Of a stretch of 64,000 nucleotides of DNA, positions 57,026-64,000 are shown piece by piece; position 1 is the first letter of the stretch, and each line of letters opens with the position of its first letter. The DNA lies in assembly GCF_018408705.1 (NCBI RefSeq), contig NZ_AP023420.1:248001-312000 (forward strand), written 5' to 3'. Under the pieces are notes generated by a model. It was not told the DNA's origin. It was given only the letters and a program-made list of their open reading frames with translations, and made no database searches. Made by a program: the position numbers and the translations under genes. Source of the stretch: Pusillibacter faecalis. GTDB taxonomy: Bacteria; Bacillota; Clostridia; Oscillospirales; Oscillospiraceae.

Positions 57026-57541
57026 GTTTTGCCACCTCCTCCGCGTACTGCGTCACCGTGTCCGCCAGTTCGTTCAAGTCCGAAACGGACAGGGCCAGAA
57101 GATAATCCAGCCCTGTCCGCAGTTGTATGGACAACCCGACGCAGGCCCTATTTATGACGGCGGGCGTTAGTTGTCCCCAGCCCCGCCGTAAAGAAAACCC
57201 ACGACAATGCCTTTCAGCTTGATTGCCTCCTTTGCGGGGAGGCGCTCGAAAAACTCCAGCGGCAGGTGGGCGACGCGGGCCGCCATGAACTGGGCGTATT
57301 CCAGCGTCATTTCCACGGTTGCGGGGTTCGCCGCCGGGTTCTTCTTCGTCACGAAACGGCCCACGGCCTGCAGGTCTGCCGCCGTGGTGTCCTCCAGGCC
57401 GGACAGGTCCACCTCTGTGTACGTCTGCCCCTCAAAGGTGAAAGGCTTGTCCAGCTTCATAACCAGGGCGTTTTCCTCCGCCGCGGTGTTTTCGTCGTTC
57501 TCCGCCAGCAGGGCGGTGTCCATTCTCTTTTCGTCGCTCAT
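57009..57541 (-). CDS. tail assembly chaperone gpE-gpE' produced by -1 frameshift
   Basis: gpE itself is 124 aa (57167-57541). The -1 frame stays open from inside the end of gpE through to TAA at 57011-57009, encoding an E'-like tail (TGLDYLLALSVSDLNELADT, then VTQYAEEVAKHGRQK). A canonical slippery heptamer G GGT TTT (plus-strand 57194-57200) lies in the right phase near the end of gpE. Reading it would give a 177-aa fusion. P2-like phages make gpE+E' the same way as a chaperone for tape measure assembly. Confidence 0.85.
57167..57541 (-). CDS. tail assembly chaperone gpE-like (0-frame product)
   Basis: 124 aa. NALVMKLDKPFTFEGQTYTE, VDLSGLEDTTAADLQAVGRF and ATVEMTLEYAQFMAARVAHL are typical of Phage_TAC/gpE proteins between the tube and tape measure genes. 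The last ten codons contain the slippery site for the E' extension. It starts 1 nt after the tube gene stop. Confidence 0.88.
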   Translation of the reverse strand: MSDEKRMDTALLAENDENTAAEENALVMKLDKPFTFEGQTYTEVDLSGLEDTTAADLQAVGRFVTKKNPAANPATVEMTLEYAQFMAARVAHLPLEFFERLPAKEAIKLKGIVVGFLYGGAGDN

Positions 57542-57542
57542 G

Positions 57543-58058
57543 TCAGCACATCTCCTTGATCTTGGCCAGAACGTCCACGCCGTTGACCTTGTAAACCTCG
57601 TTCAGCTTGTCCAGTTCCACCACAGTCTTGCCGTCCACCTCAATGAGAATGTAAAGAATGGTCAGCGTGATCGCGGTGTCCATGGGGCTGCCTGCCTTGA
57701 CCTTGCCGGTGGTCAGCTTTCCGCCGCGGCCACGAACCACCACACGCATGGGTCTGAACTCAATATCGCCCTCGGTGTTGGTGGTCTGCTGGGCGCCGCG
57801 GATCTCCAGCTGCACGGCCTTGGTCATGTCCATCATGTCGGCGGTTTCCTTGTCCAGCAGACGGAACGGGATTTCCAGTTCCTGATTGCCGAAATAGCCC
57901 ACGGTGGGGTCGTCGATCTCACCCAGGATCCCGGCGCCGGTCACGGTTTCGCTGGACGGCTCAAAGTCCGGCAGCGTCATTTCCTCACCGACACCCAGCA
58001 GGCGGTTTCCCTTGTTGTAGACGTTGTAACGGTTGATCTTAGTGGGGATCGTGTTCAT
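57543..58058 (-). CDS. major tail tube protein (P2 FII-like)
   Basis: 171 aa, the usual tube size. Begins MNTIPTKINRYNVYNKGNRL then LGVGEEMTLPDFEP; later EIPFRLLDKETADM and GDIEFRPMRVVVRGRGGKLT. These match the contractile-tail tube family (Phage_tube). It forms the inner DNA conduit. There is a 2-nt gap after the sheath gene. Confidence 0.92.
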   Translation of the reverse strand: MNTIPTKINRYNVYNKGNRLLGVGEEMTLPDFEPSSETVTGAGILGEIDDPTVGYFGNQELEIPFRLLDKETADMMDMTKAVQLEIRGAQQTTNTEGDIEFRPMRVVVRGRGGKLTTGKVKAGSPMDTAITLTILYILIEVDGKTVVELDKLNEVYKVNGVDVLAKIKEMC

Positions 58059-58060
58059 CT

Positions 58061-59521
58061 TTATTCACCTCCGATTGCGCTTTCCAGGGCGTCCACGTCA
58101 TACTCACGGATATTTTCGATATATTCCGCGGGAATGTACGGGGCCAGGTAGGTGTGTACGGTCAGGTGGCCGGCCAGCAGGTTGGTAACGGGGTTTTCGT
58201 CGCTGCGGAACTCCACGCGGTAACCGGCGCAGTAGTCGCGGGCAACGTAGCCGTTGCCGATAATGTTCTGGCTGTCCACAATAGACTGGATCAGGCGCTT
58301 ATTGCCCGGCTTGTCAACTTTCTGGAAATAAGTCTGAATGAAATTATTTCCGTCCCAGTCAAAGAAACGGCGCACGGCCCACCAGCGATCTTTCGGATCC
58401 GTGGTGGAGGGATAGGCCGCGGTGTTGTTGCCCCAGGATTTGAACCCGTTGGCGTTGATCGCGGTAATAACGCCGTTGGCGTTCAGCACGTCGTTGGCCT
58501 GCTGCTGATCCAGCGCCACCGTGGTGCCGTCTTTCAGAACCGTGGCGGTGATCCGCAGGTCCTTATTGGACGGGCTTTCATAGGGCACATCTGCGTTGTT
58601 GGCGTCCGTGTAGGCCGTCAGGGCGGCAAACATGGCGGAGAAATAATATTTCTTCTCGCCCACGGCCACCATGGGCCACAGGGCCGCCGCATGGGCGGAA
58701 CTGGCGCCCAGGGCTTCCTTGGCGCCCTTTACGCTGGTGTAAACCACCGCGCCGTCGCTGTCCGCGGAAATGTCCAAAAGGCAACTGCAATTAAAATTGC
58801 CGTTGATGTTCTCGGTCTTGGCCTGGAGGGCTGCCGCTACGGTGGGGGTGTGGCTCCAGCCGGGTGCCAGGATCAGGCCGGGCACCATGCCCAGGGTGGG
58901 GTAAATCTGGCGGATCAGTTCCAGGCCGGTTTCCTTGCCGGTGGAGGTGTCCACGCCGCCCACAATGTCGGCAGCGGTCACGCCGGAGGGTTTCAGGCTG
59001 GTGCTGCTCACGGTCAGGCTGCTGGCCTCCTTGGCCGCGGTGGAAAGCAGCGTAATGGCCACGCTCCCGTTGTCCTCATGCGCCGCCTCGTAGTCGCTGC
59101 CGGCCACCAGGGTGGCGCTGCCGTTCTTCACGGCCAGGGTGTTCAGCAGCACATATTTCTTGTCATACAGCACCACGCCGTCCACAACGTCGCAGCTTTC
59201 CGCCTGGTTCTGCGTGACGTGGGCCGCCTTATTGGGATCCAGCACGTTCACCAGGATAATGGGCGCAACGTTGAAAACCTGGAAACAGGCGCTAATGCTC
59301 TGGCAAAGGGTGAAGTTCTCGAAATCGTCCGAATAGCCGACGGCCTCCACAGCCTCCTTGTAGCTGTAAACCAGCTTGGGGGTGTTGACCGCCGCCGCGG
59401 GGTCTTTTGCCAGGTGAATGGGCGCCGTGCCGAAAATGACCTGCAGTCCAGCGCTGCCCTGAATGGGTACGGTCAGGCTGGTGGCCTGCTCGGTGTTATA
59501 TACACCGTGTTTGTATGCCAT
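58061..59521 (-). CDS. tail sheath protein (P2 FI-like)
   Basis: 486 aa. Sheath family features: PIQGSAGLQVIFGTAPIHLA near the N-terminus, a VNVLDP strand, APGWSHTPTVAAALQAKTEN and, at the end, RRFFDWDGNNFIQTYFQKVD and YRVEFRSDENPVTNLLAGHL. It contracts to drive the tube through the envelope. The VYNTEQATSL start and its position before the tube gene fit P2 and clostridial myophages. Confidence 0.95.
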   Translation of the reverse strand: MAYKHGVYNTEQATSLTVPIQGSAGLQVIFGTAPIHLAKDPAAAVNTPKLVYSYKEAVEAVGYSDDFENFTLCQSISACFQVFNVAPIILVNVLDPNKAAHVTQNQAESCDVVDGVVLYDKKYVLLNTLAVKNGSATLVAGSDYEAAHEDNGSVAITLLSTAAKEASSLTVSSTSLKPSGVTAADIVGGVDTSTGKETGLELIRQIYPTLGMVPGLILAPGWSHTPTVAAALQAKTENINGNFNCSCLLDISADSDGAVVYTSVKGAKEALGASSAHAAALWPMVAVGEKKYYFSAMFAALTAYTDANNADVPYESPSNKDLRITATVLKDGTTVALDQQQANDVLNANGVITAINANGFKSWGNNTAAYPSTTDPKDRWWAVRRFFDWDGNNFIQTYFQKVDKPGNKRLIQSIVDSQNIIGNGYVARDYCAGYRVEFRSDENPVTNLLAGHLTVHTYLAPYIPAEYIENIREYDVDALESAIGGE

Positions 59522-59538
59522 GTTGTTCTACCTCCTGT

Positions 59539-59790
59539 TTAGTGTTTGACCTGTACCAGACGATACAGGCGGGAAATATGCCCCGTGCCGCTCCGCAGGT
59601 TCTTCATGGCCTCCGGTAACTGCTCCAGGGGCACCACCAGGCCCTCCATGGCTGGCTGCTTCACGATAGCCTCCGCCAGCGCGGTGGGGATCCCGTTGGT
59701 GTATGCGGTGTACTGCTTCGCCACGCCCGGAATGGACGGGCCGCAGTAAACCACGGTGGTGGCCTGTTCGGCCTTTTTGGGTTTCGCCAT
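59539..59790 (-). CDS. small phage protein before the sheath gene (83 aa)
   Basis: Starts MAKPKKAEQATTVVYCGPSI, then a helix-rich body (IPTALAEAIVKQPAMEGLVV) ending SRLYRLVQVKH. Small proteins at this place in myophages are often of unknown role. The start ATG overlaps the previous stop (TAATG). Confidence 0.7.
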   Translation of the reverse strand: MAKPKKAEQATTVVYCGPSIPGVAKQYTAYTNGIPTALAEAIVKQPAMEGLVVPLEQLPEAMKNLRSGTGHISRLYRLVQVKH

Positions 59791-60272
59791 TATGTTTCTG
59801 GCACCTCCTTGAAAATCGCCGGCGCGTGGAAAGTCAGCCCCACGGCGGCGAAATAATACGGGTGTGTTTCAGCTTCTTCCTGAACGGCCCACCGGATCGG
59901 GTGTTGCGCTTCATAGCGGTTTGCCACGATCCCGTCCCGTGCGTAATGCCTCACGATCTCGTTGACAATGTGGAGGGCGTCGCGGTAGCCCTGCCGGTTC
60001 AGGGCTGGGTCACACACGCAAACGATCAGTTTTACGTCAACGTTTTGCTGTGCGTCCTGCTCCGGCAGTTCTCCGCTTGGCATTTTCACCAGCACATAGG
60101 GTTCCGGCGGCGCTTCCGCGTCGGTTTCTTCGTCGTCGCCCTCCCGGAAAGGGAGAAACTGCGAAAATACCTGTATTTTGCGGTTAACGCCCAGGGAATT
60201 GGTCAGGGTGTAGTGGGAAAAAAGCTGCTCCAGATCCTCCACAATGGCGTCCTGCAAAAACTCTTGTGTCAT
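59790..60272 (-). CDS. tail terminator/completion-like protein
   Basis: 160 aa from the ATG at 60272, preceded by AGGAGGCGC. VNRKIQVFSQFLPFREGDDE, PEPYVLVKMPSGELPEQDAQ and HPIRWAVQEEAETHPYYFAA look like a neck/tail terminator fold. Its promoter-proximal end overlaps the divergent lipoprotein promoter (60287-60315). Family assignment is tentative. Confidence 0.65.
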   Translation of the reverse strand: MTQEFLQDAIVEDLEQLFSHYTLTNSLGVNRKIQVFSQFLPFREGDDEETDAEAPPEPYVLVKMPSGELPEQDAQQNVDVKLIVCVCDPALNRQGYRDALHIVNEIVRHYARDGIVANRYEAQHPIRWAVQEEAETHPYYFAAVGLTFHAPAIFKEVPET

Positions 60273-60286
60273 GCGATTGCGCCTCC

Positions 60287-60359
60287 TTGACTTGTTTCTG
60301 TTTGTCACTTATAATTGCGGGTGTGGTAATAATCAGCATAATGTGGTAATAATCAGCAC
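60287..60359 (+). promoter_or_regulatory. moron promoter with tandem repressor operators
   Basis: TTGACT (60287-60292), a 17-bp spacer, then TATAAT (60310-60315). Two exact copies of TGTGGTAATAATCAGCA follow at 60322-60338 and 60342-60358, covering about +1 to +37. The core has dyad symmetry and differs at one of 17 bases from the site at 41319-41335 by the XRE gene. Repressor bound here would block the plus-strand gene. Confidence 0.78.
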
Positions 60360-60399
60360 AGCGCCGCGTAATGCGTCCACAGAAAGGGGATAACCGAAT

Positions 60400-60822
60400 A
60401 TGAAACCGTTTGCTGTCTTGCTCTGTACCTTGCTCCTTGTAACGTCCTTAACCGCCTGCGGCTGGGTCACAATCACCGACGGGCCAGCGCCCAGCGCCTC
60501 CAACTCTGCCGCGTCGGACAATGACGTTACAGAGGAGGAACCGCAGCCCAGTCCCGACGTTGTTGTTACCGCAGAGGACGTGCAATCCGCGGTAGAGGCT
60601 CTTGTGCCTGACGAATACCGCGGGCAAAGCTATTCTTGCGATATTCTCACCGCTTCCGATGGCTCCGGCTTTATCGTTTCTTTGCAGATCGACGTTGACA
60701 CGGAGGACGCCGCCGACATTATCAGCGGCATGGAGGCGGACATTTTGAAGCTGGACAATCTGAACATTTCGGACGTTCAAATAATTGCTGTCCATGATAT
60801 GCAGATCGTTGGAACCAACTAA
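60400..60822 (+). CDS. phage-borne lipoprotein (moron)
   Basis: 140 aa, opposite to all surrounding late genes. A signal peptide with lipobox LTAC (Cys20) marks it as a lipoprotein anchored on the outer face of the membrane. An acidic Ser/Pro linker (~25-55) is followed by a compact domain (TAEDVQSAVEALVPDEYRGQ, IVSLQIDVDTEDAADIISGM, LDNLNISDVQIIAVHDMQIV). AAAGGGGAT is 8 nt before the ATG. It has its own promoter, operators and terminator, the hallmark of a moron. Possible roles are superinfection exclusion or a lysogen surface trait; no family is recognised. Confidence 0.8.
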   Translation: MKPFAVLLCTLLLVTSLTACGWVTITDGPAPSASNSAASDNDVTEEEPQPSPDVVVTAEDVQSAVEALVPDEYRGQSYSCDILTASDGSGFIVSLQIDVDTEDAADIISGMEADILKLDNLNISDVQIIAVHDMQIVGTN

Positions 60823-60828
60823 TTTCCC

Positions 60829-60863
60829 ACAGCGGCCCGGACATGGGCCGCTGTTATTTTTTC
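60829..60863 (+). terminator. terminator of the lipoprotein gene
   Basis: ACAGCGGCCC (60829-60838) pairs with GGGCCGCTGT (60845-60854), followed by TATTTTTTC. The hairpin is 6 bp after the stop codon. Confidence 0.9.
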
Positions 60864-61552
60864 TCTGCAAAGTACAGTTCTCTGTTGATGTGGGTGGTTA
60901 TAGCGTCGGCCAGATACTGGTGGATCTTTGGCTCCGTCGTTTCAATGAACTGCTCTGCAATACCTGTTTCCCGCAGCATGACCGGAACGCTGGGGCCGTA
61001 AAACTCGCGGATCCTGGTCTTGTCCAGCTTGCCGGTCAGTTCCTTAAACACATGGTTGCGCTGTTCACGCTCCCGCCAGCCCCGTTCTGTGTACTCTGTC
61101 CGGGAACCGTATGGCTTCCGCTGGACAACGGCCAAATGGCCGGACTGGTATTCTGCCAGAAATGCGGTCAGGCCGCGGCTGTTGGTGATCGTTTTGGGGC
61201 TTTCCGACGCAAGCACAGCCAGCTTTACCGGCGGGCTGCCCTCTTTGCTGGTACTCGGTTTTGTAGGGGATATTTTGAACTTGGACGCCGCCAGCATTTC
61301 ACCGGAGGAGGTCAGCACGGCCTCCAGGCGGCTTTTGGACGCGTAGGTGTATTTGAACTCCTTGGCAAACTTGATCGTTTTGATTTGGTAACGCTCTTGT
61401 GCCAGCTTTGCCAGTTCGCGCCCCGTCTTTTTTGCAGTATCATTCAGGGATTTCCGCATAACGTCCGGGGCCTTTTCATACAGCATACCCAGCCGCGCCT
61501 CAATATCGGCAATCGCTTTTTCGGTGTCAATCCGAACAAACATATTGCTCAC
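60854..61552 (-). CDS. prophage minor tail protein Z-like
   Basis: 232 aa. IEARLGMLYEKAPDVMRKSL, ELAKLAQERYQIKTIKFAKE and a basic GSRTEYTERGWREREQRNHV segment fit the GPZ/HK97 gp10-like head-tail or minor tail family. IREFYGPSVPVMLRETGIAE near the end is also typical. It overlaps its upstream neighbour by 4 nt. Confidence 0.8.
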   Translation of the reverse strand: MSNMFVRIDTEKAIADIEARLGMLYEKAPDVMRKSLNDTAKKTGRELAKLAQERYQIKTIKFAKEFKYTYASKSRLEAVLTSSGEMLAASKFKISPTKPSTSKEGSPPVKLAVLASESPKTITNSRGLTAFLAEYQSGHLAVVQRKPYGSRTEYTERGWREREQRNHVFKELTGKLDKTRIREFYGPSVPVMLRETGIAEQFIETTEPKIHQYLADAITTHINRELYFAEKK

Positions 61553-61887
61553 GATCTCACCGCCTCCAGTTCAATGGCCAACACTCCGGCCTCCTCGGTG
61601 CAGGTTTTCACCTTGTACGCCTTGCCGTCCAGCGTCAACACGACGCCCTGGGCGGGGCGGGGGCCAAAATCAGCCTTTGCCACATAAACCAGGCGCCGGG
61701 CCTTGTATGTGCCCTCCGTCTGTGCGGCCATGATCTTGGCCTTGTCCCGCTCCAGCAGTTCGTTGTCGTCCACCACCGCGGCCATTTCCTTACCGTTGAC
61801 CGTGTGGGTGTCCGCGAACTCCAGGCAGTTCAGGAATGTGGTGGAAATGTCCGCCGCGATCTGCTCCTTGAACGTAGGGGCGCCCAT
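61549..61887 (-). CDS. head-tail connector-like protein
   Basis: 112 aa. An ISTTFLNCLEFADTHTVNGK helix-strand start, then TYKARRLVYVAKADFGPRPA and VLTLDGKAYKVKTCTEEAGV. It resembles gpFII/YqbH-like head-tail joining proteins by size, beta content and place between capsid-decoration genes and gpZ. It shares 1 nt with the upstream gene. Confidence 0.65.
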   Translation of the reverse strand: MGAPTFKEQIAADISTTFLNCLEFADTHTVNGKEMAAVVDDNELLERDKAKIMAAQTEGTYKARRLVYVAKADFGPRPAQGVVLTLDGKAYKVKTCTEEAGVLAIELEAVRS

Positions 61888-62390
61888 TACTGGGCACCCC
61901 CGCCGTTATCCGCAGCAGGCGGCACAATGGCCGCCGCAGGGGTCTGGACGATAGCCGCCGCCAGGCGTTCCACGATCAGCGCCTTGGCAGCGCCGCGCGG
62001 GAGATCCACGCCCATGTCCTTGGCCAGCTTTTTCAGGTCGTCCTTGTTCATTTCTTCCAGCTGTGCGGGATCCAGGTGGCCCTCCACCATGTCGGTGTTT
62101 TCACCGCTATGGTTGCCGTCGTGGTTCTCCTGGCTCTCCTGGGCGCCCTCTGTTGCGTCCGCAGCCTCCTGGGTGTCCTGGGTGGTGTCGGCGTTCTCGG
62201 CGCCGTCCTGGCCGCCGTCAGCGTCCTGCGGGGGCATTGTGGCCTCCTCCGCCGCGTCGTCGGTCATTTTGGCGCTTTCAGCAGAAAGCCACGCCTGCAC
62301 CATGCGCTTGTCATAGGCGGGGAGGGTGTCGCCCGCCTGATACATACGCCCGCCGTACAGGATCGGGCGCTGTGCTGTCAGTCGCTTCAT
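61887..62390 (-). CDS. phage protein with acidic linker and SAP/Rho-N-like end
   Basis: 167 aa. A small N-terminal domain (KRLTAQRPILYGGRMYQAGD) is followed by a long acidic low-complexity tract (~45-105, rich in Asp, Glu, Gln, Ala) and a helix-extended-loop-helix (LEEMNKDDLKKLAKDMGVDL, then VERLAAAI) as in SAP or Rho-N domains that bind nucleic acid. Probably a head-tail connector accessory; the role is unproven. Confidence 0.65.
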   Translation of the reverse strand: MKRLTAQRPILYGGRMYQAGDTLPAYDKRMVQAWLSAESAKMTDDAAEEATMPPQDADGGQDGAENADTTQDTQEAADATEGAQESQENHDGNHSGENTDMVEGHLDPAQLEEMNKDDLKKLAKDMGVDLPRGAAKALIVERLAAAIVQTPAAAIVPPAADNGGGAQ

Positions 62391-62409
62391 GTTCCTTTCC
62401 TCCCGGCTC

Positions 62410-62757
62410 TTAGCCCAGCAGCTTCACCAGTACGGTTTCGTCTGCGCTGGCCGCAGGGGCGGCAGCGTAACCCGCCGGAATGTTGTTCACCTTGCTGGAA
62501 CTCTCGCCGGTGGAGGCCACGGTGGTGATCTTCTTGGCGGTTTCGTCGTAGTACACCGCCGCGCCCATGGTCATGGCACCGGTGGCCTTTTCCATCTCAA
62601 AGACGCCCACCACATGGAGGTGGCCGGTTTCGCCGGCGGCAATATCTTCACCAGCCACGCCGATCCTGGTTCCCAGGCTCACCACTTCGCCGTTTTTAAC
62701 TGCGGCGCTGGCCTTGTAGTCCAGCACCTCGCCTTTCTGCCAGTATTTTGCGGTCAT
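62410..62757 (-). CDS. capsid decoration protein (DUF2190-like)
   Basis: 115 aa. VLDYKASAAVKNGEVVSLGT, AGEDIAAGETGHLHVVGVFE and GAAVYYDETAKKITTV are characteristic of DUF2190 capsid-associated proteins that trimerise on the head surface. It directly follows the capsid gene (16-nt gap). Confidence 0.88.
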   Translation of the reverse strand: MTAKYWQKGEVLDYKASAAVKNGEVVSLGTRIGVAGEDIAAGETGHLHVVGVFEMEKATGAMTMGAAVYYDETAKKITTVASTGESSSKVNNIPAGYAAAPAASADETVLVKLLG

Positions 62758-62773
62758 GTTCTCTTACCTCCTG

Positions 62774-64000
62774 TTAAATAGTCGTGCCGGGGTTCTTGGC
62801 GATACCGCGGAAGTCAACCGCAGTAATGCCCCAGTCCAGCCAAATGTCCCACACAAAGCCCAGGCGGCCCGGAACCTCGCTGCGGCGAATGGTGGGGGTT
62901 TCCTGGCCGTTCAGGTAATCAACCTGCAGGCTCTTGGCGTAACGCTGATCGCCGGCGACAAACCAGGGGATCGCGTTGCCGTCACCGGCCAGGACGTTCA
63001 GGGCGCCCTCCTCAATGACCTGCAGTTTGTTGCGATACTGGTACAGCGCATTTGCGGTGTGGCTGCCGATCCCGGTCACGTCGATCATGGCGGTTTCCAG
63101 GATCTGCGACATCTTAAAGCCGTAGCCCACGGGTACGATCACGTACTTGGGTTCCACCATGATGGAATCACCAAACGGGTCTTTCTGGTGCAGCAGTTTC
63201 AGCATGGCGGCCTGCAGGGTGTCAATGGACGGGGCGGCGCCGCTGGCGATCAGGTTGTTGTGGGCATTGTCGAACAGGGAAACACCGTCGAAAATGGCGG
63301 GGTTGTCGATCAGGATCTTGTAAACCTGCTTGTTGATCGTGCGCTTGGCACTCATGGCGTAAAGGCCGGGCATTTCGGTGATGAAACCCACGTCGTCGTT
63401 GATAAACGCCTGGCGGGTCATGCTGAACTGGCGGCCAAAGGTGTCGATCTGGCGCTGGGGAAGCAGTTCCGTCTTGGGGGTGTCGGCTTTCAGTTCGCCG
63501 TTTTCACCCACGCGCAGGAACTCACCGGCGCCGCCGGCCAGATAGCTGTGATCCTTGGTGGGCTTAAAGTCGCTCACGCTGCCCTTGGTGGTCCACAGCT
63601 GGAACGTGGTGGGGATCTCCTGGTACATCTGGACAATGTTCTTGCGGATCGCGTTGTCCAGGATCGCGGGAAACGCCGCGGTGGGGTTGAAGAACTGGCG
63701 GCAAGCCTCGTTCCACAGGTCGTCCTTGCTCATACGCAGCAGGGAGGTGGTGGTGCCCACGCCGTCGCGGGCCATGCACTCAATGGCCAGATCGCGCAGG
63801 GAGTAGCCGCGCATTTCCTCCGCACCCTTGGCGGGGTTCTGGACATTCACACCGGTCCGCAGCAGCATGGCGTCCACAGCTGCCTGGCGGAAGTTGTCGC
63901 CCTCGTCGCCGTTCATGCGGCTGGAAACAGGGGCGCCGTGTTTCAGCAGATAGTCCACCGCCGCCTGTCTTACGGTGTCCATGGTGTCGCCGTTGCTGAT
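62774..64000 (-). CDS. major capsid protein, partial (5' end outside window)
   Basis: 409 codons are visible and the frame is open to the window edge, so the start is missing; an internal ATG at 63982 is not a convincing start. The C-terminal region carries a capsid-like domain: VSDFKPTKDHSYLAGGAGEF, FGRQFSMTRQAFINDDVGFI, NPAIFDGVSLFDNAHNNL and EPKYVIVPVGYGFKMSQI. Capsid proteins of this type are often fused to or preceded by a ClpP- or S49-type prohead protease; the missing N-terminus could be such a domain. Confidence 0.9.
   Translation of the reverse strand: MSNGDTMDTVRQAAVDYLLKHGAPVSSRMNGDEGDNFRQAAVDAMLLRTGVNVQNPAKGAEEMRGYSLRDLAIECMARDGVGTTTSLLRMSKDDLWNEACRQFFNPTAAFPAILDNAIRKNIVQMYQEIPTTFQLWTTKGSVSDFKPTKDHSYLAGGAGEFLRVGENGELKADTPKTELLPQRQIDTFGRQFSMTRQAFINDDVGFITEMPGLYAMSAKRTINKQVYKILIDNPAIFDGVSLFDNAHNNLIASGAAPSIDTLQAAMLKLLHQKDPFGDSIMVEPKYVIVPVGYGFKMSQILETAMIDVTGIGSHTANALYQYRNKLQVIEEGALNVLAGDGNAIPWFVAGDQRYAKSLQVDYLNGQETPTIRRSEVPGRLGFVWDIWLDWGITAVDFRGIAKNPGTTI

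Noticed and set aside
58154..59542. 462-codon plus-strand open frame opposite the sheath gene
   Set aside because: Shadow of the sheath gene; repetitive Gly/His/Val composition and no family resemblance.

Overview
The window looks like a chromosomal segment of a GC-rich gut Clostridium-class Firmicute (Oscillospiraceae-like, e.g. relatives of Flavonifractor or Lawsonibacter). This is inferred from the walRK-yycHI-yycJ-rlmH neighbourhood, an S-box leader on metK, AGGAGG-type ribosome binding sites, many TTG/GTG starts and the make-up of the prophage. The species cannot be fixed from the sequence alone.

Layout. 1-1023: a possible T-box leader of a gene outside the window, a small unknown ORF and an autoregulated XRE regulator. 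1250-14914: housekeeping genes: metK with a SAM-I riboswitch, a rhomboid-like protein, two GNAT proteins, a PepD dipeptidase, a ~1585-residue HD / NadD-like / phosphoribosyltransferase-like protein, and a PHP-UvrD helicase fusion. 15.2-23.0 kb: an AT-richer, decayed accessory island ending at the 3' end of tmRNA. It holds an ibrA/ibrB pair, a multiply frameshifted KwaB-like (DUF4868) pseudogene, a truncated tyrosine integrase, a gene split by an in-frame TAG, an IS3 fragment and a full IS3-type transposase. 23.1-39.8 kb: ssrA (tmRNA), an SDR, a cyclophilin and smpB; a CorC/CNNM membrane protein; a NUDIX hydrolase followed by walR, walK, yycH, yycI, murA, yycJ and rlmH; then a phosphosugar mutase, a superoxide dismutase and a small membrane protein.

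From about 39.9 kb to the right edge lies a contractile-tailed (P2/myovirus-type) prophage, cut off inside its major capsid gene. Its late operon runs on the minus strand: capsid, decoration, head-tail connectors, sheath, tube, gpE/gpE' (with a predicted -1 frameshift), tape measure, X, D, V, U-like, W/gp25, J, I, a tail fibre, then holin-like proteins and an endolysin. Its left end carries an IS30-type transposase, an XRE repressor, a small Arc/CopG-like protein and three tiny plus-strand ORFs.

The main discovery is a complete diversity-generating retroelement (DGR) in the prophage. A 902-residue fibre with four Ig-like repeats ends in a C-type-lectin-like variable region (VR, 48005-48126). 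Next come an Avd-like accessory gene, a 122-bp template repeat (TR, 47267-47388) and a DGR-type reverse transcriptase (YMDD and LGxxxSQ motifs). TR and VR differ at 10 positions, all of them adenines of the coding-strand TR. A 9-bp-stem, 4-nt-loop hairpin lies just beyond VR, as in the Bordetella phage DGR. The second notable signal is a plus-strand lipoprotein 'moron' inside the late operon. It has its own promoter and terminator and two 17-bp operators, one of which matches, at 16 of 17 positions, a site upstream of the prophage XRE repressor. This suggests that the cargo gene is controlled by the lysogeny repressor.
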